The position numbers and the translations under genes were made by a program. Of a stretch of DNA of 64,000 nt, positions 18,472 through 26,130 are shown in pieces. The first letter of the stretch is position 1. Every line of letters begins with the position of its first letter. Under the pieces are notes generated by a model, which saw only the letters and a list, made by a program, of their open reading frames with translations, was not told the origin of the DNA and made no database searches. The stretch is from the NCBI RefSeq assembly GCF_900590885.1, contig NZ_UUON01000033.1, forward strand, positions 124,001 through 188,000, read 5' to 3'. This DNA comes from Pseudomonas viridiflava (GTDB lineage Bacteria; Pseudomonadota; Gammaproteobacteria; Pseudomonadales; Pseudomonadaceae).

Positions 18472-19152
18472 ATGCTCCTGCACATTCCCGGCCTGTTCTC
18501 TCGCGAGGAAGTGCAGCGCATCCGCCAGGCCCTGGAAAACACCGACTGGGCCGACGGCAAAATCACTGCCGGGCACCAGTCCGCCAAAGCCAAGCACAAC
18601 CTGCAATTGCCCGAAGGCCACCCGCTGGCCAAGGAAATCGGCGCGGCGATGCTTGAGCGCTTGTGGAACAACCCGCTGTTTATGTCGGCGGCGTTACCGC
18701 ACAAGGTGTTCCCGCCGTTGTTCAACTGCTACACCGCCGGCAAAAGCTTCGACTTCCATATCGATAACGCCGTGCGCCAGGCCCGGGGCAGCCATGAGCG
18801 GGTGCGCACCGACTTGTCGTCCACGCTGTTCTTCAGCGACCCGGAGGAGTACGACGGCGGCGAACTGGAGATCCAGGACACCTTCGGCCTGCAGCGCGTC
18901 AAGTTGCCGGCCGGCGACATGGTGCTGTACCCCGGCTCCAGCCTGCACAAAGTCAACGCTGTAACCCGTGGCGCGCGGTATGCCTCGTTCTTCTGGACCC
19001 AAAGCCTGGTGCGCGAAGACAGCCAGCGCACGCTGCTGTTCGAGATGGACGGCGCGATCCAGCAACTCACCACGGACGTGCCCGACCACCCGGCGCTGAT
19101 CCAGCTCACCGGCACCTACCACAACCTGCTGCGCCGCTGGGTCGAGGTTTGA
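18472..19152 (+). CDS. piuC: PiuC, Fe(II)/2-oxoglutarate-dependent hydroxylase (PKHD type)
   Basis: Dioxygenase-fold protein of 226 residues. Iron ligands are visible as His96 and Asp98 (FDFHIDNA) and His159 (SSLHKVNAV), with Arg169 (RGARY) as the likely 2-oxoglutarate binder. N-terminus MLLHIPGLFSREEV is typical of the YbiX/PiuC family, which is associated with iron-uptake receptors, although its substrate is not established. I chose ATG 18472 because upstream in-frame sequence is AT-rich promoter DNA. It is divergent from piuA and one base before the Sel1 gene, so the latter two form an operon. Confidence 0.92.
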   Translation: MLLHIPGLFSREEVQRIRQALENTDWADGKITAGHQSAKAKHNLQLPEGHPLAKEIGAAMLERLWNNPLFMSAALPHKVFPPLFNCYTAGKSFDFHIDNAVRQARGSHERVRTDLSSTLFFSDPEEYDGGELEIQDTFGLQRVKLPAGDMVLYPGSSLHKVNAVTRGARYASFFWTQSLVREDSQRTLLFEMDGAIQQLTTDVPDHPALIQLTGTYHNLLRRWVEV

Positions 19153-19153
19153 C

Positions 19154-19903
19154 ATGGGCTTTTTATTGCGCCGCGAAGAAGTGCTCAACGTCGAGCAGTT
19201 GCAAAGCATGCTCGACGACTCGCCGGTGCGCGCGGCCCAGGCGATCCTGATCGCGGCGAAGGAGGGCGTGGTGGATGCCCAGGCGTTGCTCGGGCAAATC
19301 CTGCTGGAAGGCCGCGGCATTGCACGCGATGAAGCGCTGGGTTTGCGCTGGTTCCAGATCGCGGCCCACGGCGGACACTTGATGGCGCGCAATATGGCCG
19401 GACGTTGCCTGGAGCACGGCTGGGGTTGCGCCCTCGATGAGGCGGGCGCTGCACGGGAATACCGCAAGGCCGCCGAGGCGGGGCTGGATTGGGGTCAATA
19501 CAACTACGCCAACCTGCTGGCGACCGGTCGCGGTGTTGCTGAAGACCAGCCGCAAGCGCTGAGCTTCTATCGCCAGGCGGCAGAGCAGGGCCATGCCAAG
19601 TCGATGAACCTGCTGGGGCGGTATCTGGAAGACGGTCAGCATTGCCCGCGGGATCTGCACGCGGCTGTGGACTGGTACCGACGTTCTGCCGAAGCCGGGG
19701 ATTTCCGTGGGCAGTTCAGCTATGCGGCGGTGCTGGCGGACCGAGGCCAGGTCGACGCGGCGCTGGACTGGTTGCGCAAGGCGCTGGCGGGAGGCAACCT
19801 CAAGTTTTTGCGTACAGCCCAAAATGCCCTGGCGGCGGCGAATGATCCGCAGATTCGGGCGATGGCCGAGGCTTACAAGCAACGGGCTTTCAGTCTTTCG
19901 TAG
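19154..19903 (+). CDS. Sel1/TPR-repeat protein of the piu locus
   Basis: Protein of 249 residues built mainly of Sel1-like repeats (motifs such as GDFRGQFSYAAVLADRG, DWGQYNYANLLATGRG, AKSMNLLGRYLEDG), each of about 36 residues, from about residue 35 to 220. No signal peptide is seen, so it is probably cytosolic and used for protein-protein contacts. It starts one base after the piuC stop (TGACATG), hence the same operon. The P. aeruginosa neighbour of piuC is a similar protein. Its role in iron handling is unknown. Confidence 0.85.
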   Translation: MGFLLRREEVLNVEQLQSMLDDSPVRAAQAILIAAKEGVVDAQALLGQILLEGRGIARDEALGLRWFQIAAHGGHLMARNMAGRCLEHGWGCALDEAGAAREYRKAAEAGLDWGQYNYANLLATGRGVAEDQPQALSFYRQAAEQGHAKSMNLLGRYLEDGQHCPRDLHAAVDWYRRSAEAGDFRGQFSYAAVLADRGQVDAALDWLRKALAGGNLKFLRTAQNALAAANDPQIRAMAEAYKQRAFSLS

Positions 19904-19970
19904 TTGGCACAAAAACTGACATTAGTTCGCTGGCGAAAAGGATTTGCCCATCGTCATCATCACCTCACAC

Positions 19971-20000
19971 AAGCCCGCTTGATGGTTAAGCGGGCTTTTT
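19971..20000 (+). terminator. intrinsic terminator after the piuC operon
   Basis: AAGCCCGCTT / AAGCGGGCTT stem with a 7-base loop, followed by TTT, 68 bases after the Sel1 gene. Confidence 0.85.
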
Positions 20001-20043
20001 CATTGGTGTGTCTCGTGTGTATAAAAAACATTGCCGTCTGGTG

Positions 20044-20060
20044 GTGTGTAATGTACACAC
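20044..20060. promoter_or_regulatory. palindromic operator before hicA
   Basis: Perfect 7-bp arms GTGTGTA and TACACAC around ATG, ending 13 bases before the hicA start. Autoregulation by HicB, which has a C-terminal DNA-binding domain here, is the natural reading. Confidence 0.6.
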
Positions 20061-20073
20061 TCAAGGGTGGGCG

Positions 20074-20256
20074 ATGAGAAGTCGAGAGGTGATTGAGTTG
20101 CTGGTTGCGGATGGCTGGTTTGAGGTGGCAGTGAAGGGTAGTCATCACCAGTTCAAACACCCGGTGAAGCGTGGGCGAGTAACTGTCCCTCACCCCAAGT
20201 CAGAAATTGCCAAGGGCACGCTCTACAGTATTTTCAAATCAGCCGGCCTCAAGTGA
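20074..20256 (+). CDS. hicA: HicA-type mRNA interferase toxin
   Basis: Small 60-residue toxin with the double-stranded-RNA-binding-like HicA fold; it cleaves mRNAs independently of the ribosome when free of HicB. The family motif KGSHHQFKHP (catalytic His about residue 24) and VTVPHPKSEIAKGTLYSI are intact. I chose ATG 20074 rather than the longer in-frame start at 20008, because homologues begin with this MRSREVIELL segment and the upstream part contains the palindrome. hicB follows after 55 bases. Confidence 0.92.
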   Translation: MRSREVIELLVADGWFEVAVKGSHHQFKHPVKRGRVTVPHPKSEIAKGTLYSIFKSAGLK

Positions 20257-20311
20257 TAGTTCCGATTGATGAGTTGAATGAGTTCCGTGAGTCTCGTTCA
20301 GAGGAGCAACG

Positions 20312-20713
20312 ATGAAATTTCCAGTGGTAGTTCATAAAGATGCTGATTCGGATTACAGCGTGACTGTTCCCGATGTACCCGGGTGTTTCTCGGCTGGTGG
20401 ATCTTTTTCCGAAGCGTTGGATAATGTCCGTGAGGCATTGGCGCTGCACTTGGAGGGGCTGGTTGCTGACCAGGAAAAACTTCCCCAGGCGCTGGAGGTG
20501 GATGCCCATTTGGATAATCCGGATTTTGCCGGTGGCGTATGGGCGATTGTCGACTTTGATCTCACGCCTTATCTGGGGCGGTCGGTGCGGTTCAATGCTT
20601 CTTTACCCGAGCAGTTGTTACACCGAATTGATGAGCGTGTGCAGAAGGACCACCGCTATGCATCACGCTCAGGTTTCCTGGCGACGGCGGCGCTGCGTGA
20701 GTTATCGGCGTGA
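20312..20713 (+). CDS. hicB: HicB-type antitoxin
   Basis: Antitoxin of 133 residues. Residues 1-70 form the partial RNase H-like HicB domain (DYSVTVPDVPGCFSAGGSFSEAL) that binds and masks HicA. The C-terminal 40 residues (LPEQLLHRIDERVQ, YASRSGFLATAALREL) resemble a ribbon-helix-helix DNA-binding segment, so it can autoregulate through the palindrome at 20044. The ATG at 20312 follows AGAGGAGC. The toxin-first order matches most hic loci. Confidence 0.92.
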   Translation: MKFPVVVHKDADSDYSVTVPDVPGCFSAGGSFSEALDNVREALALHLEGLVADQEKLPQALEVDAHLDNPDFAGGVWAIVDFDLTPYLGRSVRFNASLPEQLLHRIDERVQKDHRYASRSGFLATAALRELSA

Positions 20714-20726
20714 GTCAGACAGCCAT

Positions 20727-20758
20727 AAAAAAACCCATGACAAGTCATGGGTTTTTTT
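20727..20758. terminator. bidirectional terminator between hicB and speC
   Basis: Perfect stem ACCCATGAC / GTCATGGGT with A7 before and T7 after. It serves the convergent hicAB and speC transcripts. Confidence 0.9.
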
Positions 20759-20771
20759 ATGCGTGGCGCTC

Positions 20772-21935
20772 TTACACGTAGAACGACTTTAACGGCGGGA
20801 AGCCATTGAATTCAACTGCGCTGTAGCTGGTGGTGTAGGCACCGGTCGACAGCCAGTACAGGCGGTCACCGATGGCCAGGTTCAGCGGCAGGCCGTACTT
20901 GTAGTTTTCGTACATGATGTCGGCGCTGTCGCAGGTAGGACCGGCGATGACCACTTCTTCCATCTCGCCTTTCTTCTCGGTCCAGATCGGGAACTTGATG
21001 GCTTCGTCCATGGTTTCGATCAGGCCGGAGAATTTGCCCACATCCGTGTACACCCAACGCTCGACGGCGGTGCGCGATTTACGCGCTACCAGCACCACTT
21101 CGCTGACCAGGATACCGGCGTTGGCGATCAACGAACGGCCCGGCTCCAGGATGATTTCCGGCAGGTCATCACCGAAGTCTTCCTTGAGGAAACGGATAAT
21201 TTCTTCGGCGTAGGTTTCCAGGCTGTTGGTGCGGGTGATGTAGTTGGCCGGGAAGCCGCCGCCCATGTTGATCAGCTTGAGGTGGATGCCGTCTTCTTCT
21301 TTCAGGCGCTCGAAGATCACTTTGACCTTGGCGATGGCGGCGTCCCACACGCTGATGTCGCGTTGTTGCGAGCCGACGTGGAACGAGATGCCGTACGGCA
21401 CCAGGCCCAGGTCACGGGCGAGGATCAGCAGGTCCATGGCCATGTCGGTCTGGCAGCCGAATTTGCGCGACAAAGGCCAGTCGGCCGTGGTCGAGCCTTC
21501 GGTAAGGATACGCACATAGACTTTCGAGCCCGGCGCGGCCTTGGCGATGTTGCGCAGGTCGGCTTCGGAGTCGGTGGAGAACAGACGCACGCCCTTTTCA
21601 AAGAAGTAGCGGATGTCCTTGGATTTCTTGATGGTGTTGCCGTAGCTGATACGGTCGGCGCTGACGCCGCGGTCCATGACCTTGTCCAGCTCGTAGATCG
21701 AGGCGATGTCGAAGCTCGAACCTTTCTCTTTGAGCAGGTCGATGATCTCGACGGCCGGGTTGGCCTTGACCGCGTAATACACCTTGGCGAATTCGAAACC
21801 GGCGCGCAGGTCATCGTAGGCCTGGCTGATCATCGCGGTGTCGATCACCACGAACGGGGTTTCCTGTTTGTCGGCGAACGCCTTCATTTTGTCAAAAGTG
21901 GCGCGCGCGAAATAGTCTTCGACGTTGATCGACAT
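20772..21935 (-). CDS. speC: ornithine decarboxylase (eukaryotic-type, PLP fold III)
   Basis: PLP enzyme of 387 residues that makes putrescine from ornithine, the entry step of polyamine synthesis. PLP Lys57 lies in YYAVKANP; GGGFPANY and EPGRSLIANAG bind the phosphate; GPTCDSADI contains the catalytic Cys. I chose ATG 21935, with AGGAG 8 bases upstream. The frame stays open for 62 more codons to 22121, but that stretch looks like leader, not homologous protein. The order piuC-Sel1-hic-speC resembles the P. aeruginosa PA4515-PA4519 region. Confidence 0.93.
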   Translation of the reverse strand: MSINVEDYFARATFDKMKAFADKQETPFVVIDTAMISQAYDDLRAGFEFAKVYYAVKANPAVEIIDLLKEKGSSFDIASIYELDKVMDRGVSADRISYGNTIKKSKDIRYFFEKGVRLFSTDSEADLRNIAKAAPGSKVYVRILTEGSTTADWPLSRKFGCQTDMAMDLLILARDLGLVPYGISFHVGSQQRDISVWDAAIAKVKVIFERLKEEDGIHLKLINMGGGFPANYITRTNSLETYAEEIIRFLKEDFGDDLPEIILEPGRSLIANAGILVSEVVLVARKSRTAVERWVYTDVGKFSGLIETMDEAIKFPIWTEKKGEMEEVVIAGPTCDSADIMYENYKYGLPLNLAIGDRLYWLSTGAYTTSYSAVEFNGFPPLKSFYV

Positions 21936-22121
21936 GCTGGGAACTCCTACTGGCAAACTGAAATTAACAATGGGTGCAAATGAACGTCCTCCGTATCCCC
22001 ACTTTGGTTCGCCTACTTCCCAAGGCATGTCGCCGAAAGCAAAAAGGCCATGGGATAACCGCTGCCCTTGGCCTTGCTGTCTCGTCGTCAGTACTTGAGC
22101 CGGATGGATCGTTTCCAGCAT
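21936..22121 (-). other. in-frame leader ORF upstream of speC
   Basis: A 62-codon reading frame (begins MLETIHPAQV, ends SLPVGVPS) runs without a stop into speC. It starts about 8 bases after the predicted transcription start, with no clear ribosome-binding site. It contains the terminator-like hairpin at 22039-22075. It could be an untranslated leader that is open by chance, a leaderless regulatory peptide, or a true N-terminal extension. I consider a regulatory leader most likely. Confidence 0.4.
22039..22075 (-). terminator. attenuator-like intrinsic terminator in the speC leader
   Basis: Read on the minus strand, AAGGCCAAGGG pairs with CCCATGGCCTT (one mismatch, 10-base loop) and is followed by TTT, about 60 bases after the predicted start site and 104 bases before the speC ATG. 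A terminator inside a leader implies conditional read-through. Confidence 0.6.
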
Positions 22122-22136
22122 GGACGTTCGGCGCGA

Positions 22137-22165
22137 ACTTTAGGGCGTGAGGGGCTTTAGATCAA
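22137..22165 (-). promoter_or_regulatory. predicted sigma-70 promoter of speC
   Basis: On the minus strand: -35 TTGATC (22160-22165), 17-base spacer, -10 TAAAGT (22137-22142). This would start transcription near 22129, just before the leader ORF. With the leader and REP it accounts for most of the 414-bp gap between speC and opuCA. Confidence 0.5.
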
Positions 22166-22300
22166 CTAAAAATGTCGCGTTTTTGCACGCGTTCGTCGCG
22201 CGATGGCGTTCAGCTACTTATGTAACCGACAGGTGTGACGGATTGATGTTCCCCGGAAGGGGCAAATCGACGGTATTTCCCTGACACACTGCAGGGCAAA

Positions 22301-22328
22301 TGTGGGAGGGGGCAAGCCCCCTCCCACA
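22301..22328. repeat. single REP hairpin
   Basis: TGTGGGAGGGGGC / GCCCCCTCCCACA around AA, after the opuCA stop (minus strand). Confidence 0.85.
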
Positions 22329-22349
22329 TTTTTACCCCAGGGTGTCAGG

Positions 22350-23507
22350 TCAGGCCAGGGCGGTTTCCGCAGGCGAGACGATGCTGGTCTTGCCGCCACG
22401 CGATTTACCGGAACTCAGGTACTCGGCAATCGACTCCTGGGTCACTTCGCCCAGGAACACGCGCTCCGCGTCCATCACCGGCAGCCACGAACGGTTGAAC
22501 TCGTACATGCGCGACAGCAGGATGCGCAAGTGCTCGTCGTACGCCGCCGTGGCGTTGAACTCGCGCAGGTACTGGCCGCAGGTACCGGTCTGACGGTGCA
22601 GGTCGCGACGTCGTACATAACCCAGCGCCTTGTTCTCGGCACAGGTGACCACCACGTAGCGGCGGTCGGTTTCATCCATCAGTTCCAGGGCATCGGCCAC
22701 CGGGGTTTCCGGGCTCACCGACGGAGCGTTGTCCGCCGCGTCTTCGGCCTTCACCAGCAGCAGGCGCTTGAGGGTGCTGTCCTGGCCCACGAAATTGCTG
22801 ACGAACTCGTCGGCCGGGTGCGCCAGCAAGGTGTCCGGGTGGTCGATCTGCAGCAACTTGCCGGCGCGGAAGATGGCGATCTTGTCACCCAGCTTGATGG
22901 CTTCGTCGATGTCGTGGCTGACCATGATCACGGTCTTGTTCAGCGCGCGCTGCATCTCGAAGAATTCGTTCTGGATCATCTCGCGGTTGATCGGGTCGAC
23001 CGCGCCGAACGGCTCATCCATCAGCAGCAGCGGGGCATCCGCCGCCAGCGCGCGGATCACGCCGATACGCTGTTGCTGGCCGCCCGACAGTTCGCGCGGG
23101 TAGCGATGCAGGTACTGCTTGGGTTCCAGCTTGATCATGCTCATCAACTCGCGGGCGCGGTCGTGGCATTTCTGCTTGTCCCAGCCGAGCAGCTTGGGCA
23201 CGACCACAATGTTTTCCTCGATGGTCATGTTCGGGAACAGGCCGATCTGCTGGATCACGTAGCCGATGTTGCGACGCAGGGTCACTTCGTCGAGGTCAGT
23301 GGTGTCTTCGCCGTTGATCAGGATCTTGCCCGAGCTGGGCTTGATCAGGCGGTTGATCATTTTCAGCGTGGTGCTCTTGCCGCAACCCGACGGGCCGAGG
23401 AACACACAAATCTCGCCTTCATTGACGGTCAGGCTGACATCGTTGACGGCAGTGATCGTCTTGCCGTTGCTTTGGAAGGTCTTGGACAGGTTTTGAAGTT
23501 CGATCAT
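22350..23507 (-). CDS. opuCA: OpuC-type osmoprotectant ABC transporter, ATPase with CBS domains
   Basis: ATPase of 385 residues energising betaine/carnitine/choline import. Walker A GPSGCGKST (38-46), signature LSGGQQQR and Walker B LLLMDEPF are intact. Two CBS-type segments follow (about 260-370, VADALELMDETDRRYVVV and HLRILLSRMYEFNRSWLPV), which in related transporters sense ionic strength or nucleotides. I chose ATG 23507, which overlaps the permease stop (ATGA), over the upstream in-frame start at 23546. It is the last gene of the operon. Confidence 0.92.
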   Translation of the reverse strand: MIELQNLSKTFQSNGKTITAVNDVSLTVNEGEICVFLGPSGCGKSTTLKMINRLIKPSSGKILINGEDTTDLDEVTLRRNIGYVIQQIGLFPNMTIEENIVVVPKLLGWDKQKCHDRARELMSMIKLEPKQYLHRYPRELSGGQQQRIGVIRALAADAPLLLMDEPFGAVDPINREMIQNEFFEMQRALNKTVIMVSHDIDEAIKLGDKIAIFRAGKLLQIDHPDTLLAHPADEFVSNFVGQDSTLKRLLLVKAEDAADNAPSVSPETPVADALELMDETDRRYVVVTCAENKALGYVRRRDLHRQTGTCGQYLREFNATAAYDEHLRILLSRMYEFNRSWLPVMDAERVFLGEVTQESIAEYLSSGKSRGGKTSIVSPAETALA

Positions 23508-24157
23508 TTGAGCAATCCTTTTGGAGTCAGCGAGCGTTGCAGCCATTGCAGAAGCAGGTCGGCGAAGATGGCCAGGAGACTGACCAGCACGGCGCCAACG
23601 ATCAGCATCGACATGTCGCTGCGGCTGATGGAAGCCAGAATAAGTACACCCAGACCACCGGCGCCGATGGTGGCGGCGATGGTCATCACACCAATGTTCA
23701 TCACCACGGCGGTGCGCACACCGGCGAGGATCACCGGCACCGCAATCGGCAACTCGACCATGCGCAGGCGCTGGCCGAAGGTCATGCCGATGCCTTTGGC
23801 GGCCTCGCGAATGCCCGGTTCCACGCCGGTGAGGGCCAGGTAGGTGTTACGCATGATCGGCAGCAGGGAGTAGAGGAACACGGCGGTGATCGCCGGCATC
23901 GGGCCCAGGCCCTGGCCGAATTTGGAGTAGAACGGCAGCAGCAGGCCGAACAGCGCGATGGACGGCACGGTCAGCAGCACCGTGGCGCTGGCCTGCAACG
24001 GGCCGGCCAGGGTCGGGAAGCGGGTCATCAGCACGCCCAGGGGCACGCCGACGACAATCGCGAGGATCACCGCGATGCCGACCAGGGTGATGTGCTGCCA
24101 GGTCAGGTGCAGGACTTGGGCCCAATCAAGATGGGAAAAGGCGTTCAGGAATTCCAT
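23504..24157 (-). CDS. opuCB: OpuC-type ABC transporter permease
   Basis: Inner-membrane permease of 217 residues with about five to six membrane segments. The EAA-type loop (EAAKGIGMTFGQRLRMVELP, about residues 117-136) contacts the ATPase. Length is normal for this family. Its stop overlaps the opuCA start, and its own start is 11 bases after opuCC. The second permease of the system is the first gene of the operon, so the channel is likely a heterodimer. Confidence 0.9.
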   Translation of the reverse strand: MEFLNAFSHLDWAQVLHLTWQHITLVGIAVILAIVVGVPLGVLMTRFPTLAGPLQASATVLLTVPSIALFGLLLPFYSKFGQGLGPMPAITAVFLYSLLPIMRNTYLALTGVEPGIREAAKGIGMTFGQRLRMVELPIAVPVILAGVRTAVVMNIGVMTIAATIGAGGLGVLILASISRSDMSMLIVGAVLVSLLAIFADLLLQWLQRSLTPKGLLK

Positions 24158-24168
24158 GTCTTCTCCTC

Positions 24169-25062
24169 TTAGTTGATGGGGTGTTGGCGCAGGAAGTCTG
24201 CGGCCACGGCGGACGGGCTTTCATGGTCGACGTCGACGCGCGCGTTGAGCTGGCGCATGGTTTCGTCGTCGAACAGGTCGGCCAGCGGCTTGAGGTCGGC
24301 GGCCAGCTGCGGGTGCGCGTCGAGGTACGCCTGACGCACCACCGGTGCGGCGGTGTAGTCGGGGAAGTAGTGCTTGTCGTCTTCCAGTAGCTTCAATTTG
24401 AAGGCATTCAAGCGCCCGTCAGTGGTGTAGACCAAGCCGGCAAACACCTGGCCATTACGCAAGGCGGTGTAGACCAGGCCGGCGTCCATCTGGCGCGTGT
24501 TTTTGCGCGTCAGGTTCATGTCGTACAGCTTGACCATGCCACCCATGCCGTCGGAACGGTTGGCGAACTCGGTATCCAGGGCCACCAGGCGGTTTTGTTT
24601 GCTGTCCTCGGCGAGGGCCTTGGTCAGGTCGCTGATGCTGTTGATCTGCGGGAATTCCTTGGCCACGTTGTCGGGCAGCGCCAACGCGTAGGTGTTGCTG
24701 AATTTCGACGGCGACAGCCAGACCAGGCCTTTTTTCGCGTCGAGTTCTTTCACACGGGCGTAGGTTTGTGCGCTGTCGAGTTTCTCGTCGACATGGTTGT
24801 AAGCCACCAGCGACACGCCGGTGTATTCCCAGAGCATATCCAGTTGCCCGCTTTCCTGGGCACTGCGCGCCAGGTTGCTGCCCAGGCCGCCGGTCACGCG
24901 GGTGTCGTAACCCTTGGTGCGCAGGTACTGGGAGGTGATTTCGGCGAGCAGGGTCTGTTCGGTGAACACCCGGGCGCCGATGCGGATAACCGGTTTTTCA
25001 GCGGCTTGCGCAATGCCTGCAAACAGCAGGACGCAGCCAAATATCAAGCTTAGTTTTTTCAT
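24169..25062 (-). CDS. opuCC: OpuC-type osmoprotectant-binding protein
   Basis: Periplasmic quaternary-amine-binding protein of 297 residues with a cleavable signal (MKKLSLIFGCVLLFAGIAQA). It lacks a lipobox at the cleavage site, so it should be soluble. The OpuAC fold shows in IRIGARVFTEQTLLAEITSQ and LDMLWEYTGVSL. I chose ATG 25062; the in-frame start at 25170 lies inside the upstream permease gene. It feeds the two permeases encoded on either side. Confidence 0.92.
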   Translation of the reverse strand: MKKLSLIFGCVLLFAGIAQAAEKPVIRIGARVFTEQTLLAEITSQYLRTKGYDTRVTGGLGSNLARSAQESGQLDMLWEYTGVSLVAYNHVDEKLDSAQTYARVKELDAKKGLVWLSPSKFSNTYALALPDNVAKEFPQINSISDLTKALAEDSKQNRLVALDTEFANRSDGMGGMVKLYDMNLTRKNTRQMDAGLVYTALRNGQVFAGLVYTTDGRLNAFKLKLLEDDKHYFPDYTAAPVVRQAYLDAHPQLAADLKPLADLFDDETMRQLNARVDVDHESPSAVAADFLRQHPIN

Positions 25063-25082
25063 GTGATTTCCTTTACCCAGCC

Positions 25083-25799
25083 TTAAGACGGACGCAACCC
25101 GCGTTCCAGCCAGAGGCGGCTGGCCATGGTCACCAGACCGTCGAGCAGCAATGCCAGCAGCGCGGTGCACGCGGCGCCGAGCAGCAGTTGCGGCTGATTG
25201 TTCAGGGCAATGCCGGGGAAGATCAGGCTGCCCAGGCTGTTGGCACCGATCAGGAACGCCAGCGGCGCGGTACCGACGTTGATCGCCAAGGCCACGCGCA
25301 CACCGCCGATGATGATCGGCACGGCGTTGGGCAACTCCACGCGAAACAGCACCTGGCGCGGGGTCATGCCGATGCCGGTGGCGGCTTCCTTGAGCGAGCC
25401 TTGAACGTTTTTCAGGCCTTCGTAGGTGTTACGCACGATAGGCAGGAGGGAGGCGAGGAACAGCGCGAAGATGGCCGGGCCACTGCCGATGCCGAGGACG
25501 CCGAGGGCGATGGCCAGTACGGCCAGGGGCGGGACGGTGTTGCCGATGTTGAAGATCTGCATGAAGCGTTCTGCGCGCCCGACCATGTTCGGTCGGCTGA
25601 GCAGGATACCGGCGGGGATGCCCACAACGAGGGCCGCCAGCATGGAGACTAGAACGAGGATCAGGTGTGCTTGCAGGTAAAACAACAAATCGTCGCGGTA
25701 CAGTTCGATCGTGTTGATGCCGATCCAGTGGACCAGCAGGGCCAAGAGGGCGACGACAACCGCTCCTCCTATCAGCCCTTTGCCATAGCGAATAGCCAC
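25083..25799 (-). CDS. opuCD: OpuC-type ABC transporter permease, second subunit
   Basis: Inner-membrane permease of 238 residues with six predicted membrane segments and an EAA loop (KEAATGIGMTPRQVLFRVEL). I chose GTG 25799, preceded at 7 bases by AAAAGGAG; the ATG at 25835 lacks a ribosome-binding site. It is the first gene of the operon, 20 bases before opuCC. Which permease is OpuCB and which OpuCD is assigned by position only. Confidence 0.88.
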   Translation of the reverse strand: MAIRYGKGLIGGAVVVALLALLVHWIGINTIELYRDDLLFYLQAHLILVLVSMLAALVVGIPAGILLSRPNMVGRAERFMQIFNIGNTVPPLAVLAIALGVLGIGSGPAIFALFLASLLPIVRNTYEGLKNVQGSLKEAATGIGMTPRQVLFRVELPNAVPIIIGGVRVALAINVGTAPLAFLIGANSLGSLIFPGIALNNQPQLLLGAACTALLALLLDGLVTMASRLWLERGLRPS

Positions 25800-26130
25800 A
25801 GGCGGACTCCTTTTTTCTTTTGTCGGCGAACACATTTCCGAGCGGCAATGCCATTCCTGGCTGTCGGCGAATGAGTTCGCGAAAAGCAGCTCGCCGATAC
25901 CGGCAACGCGGTATGCGATCGAGCCATGAGCGCAGCCTCGTCAGGCTAACTTGCTGATTTATCAGCCCCTGTTCCGAGTGCGGTAGCAGGGGAGTGGACG
26001 TCTCTACCTTTTAAAAGGTTCCATACTTGGCAGCATTTAGCCACCCCCAATCGGGTGAACGGTGGTCCGGCCCCCGGGGTTTGCGCTATACTCGCCGCCC
26101 TTTTTTGACTCACCTGCCAGGCGATTTCCC
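25800..26130. promoter_or_regulatory. divergent promoter region opuC / prfC
   Basis: Gap of 331 bp without a gene. It should hold the opuC promoter on the minus strand. A 14-bp perfect palindrome ACCTTTTAAAAGGT lies at 26006-26019. TATACT at 26087-26092 is a good -10 for prfC, although no clear -35 is visible. I see no RNA gene. Confidence 0.4.
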
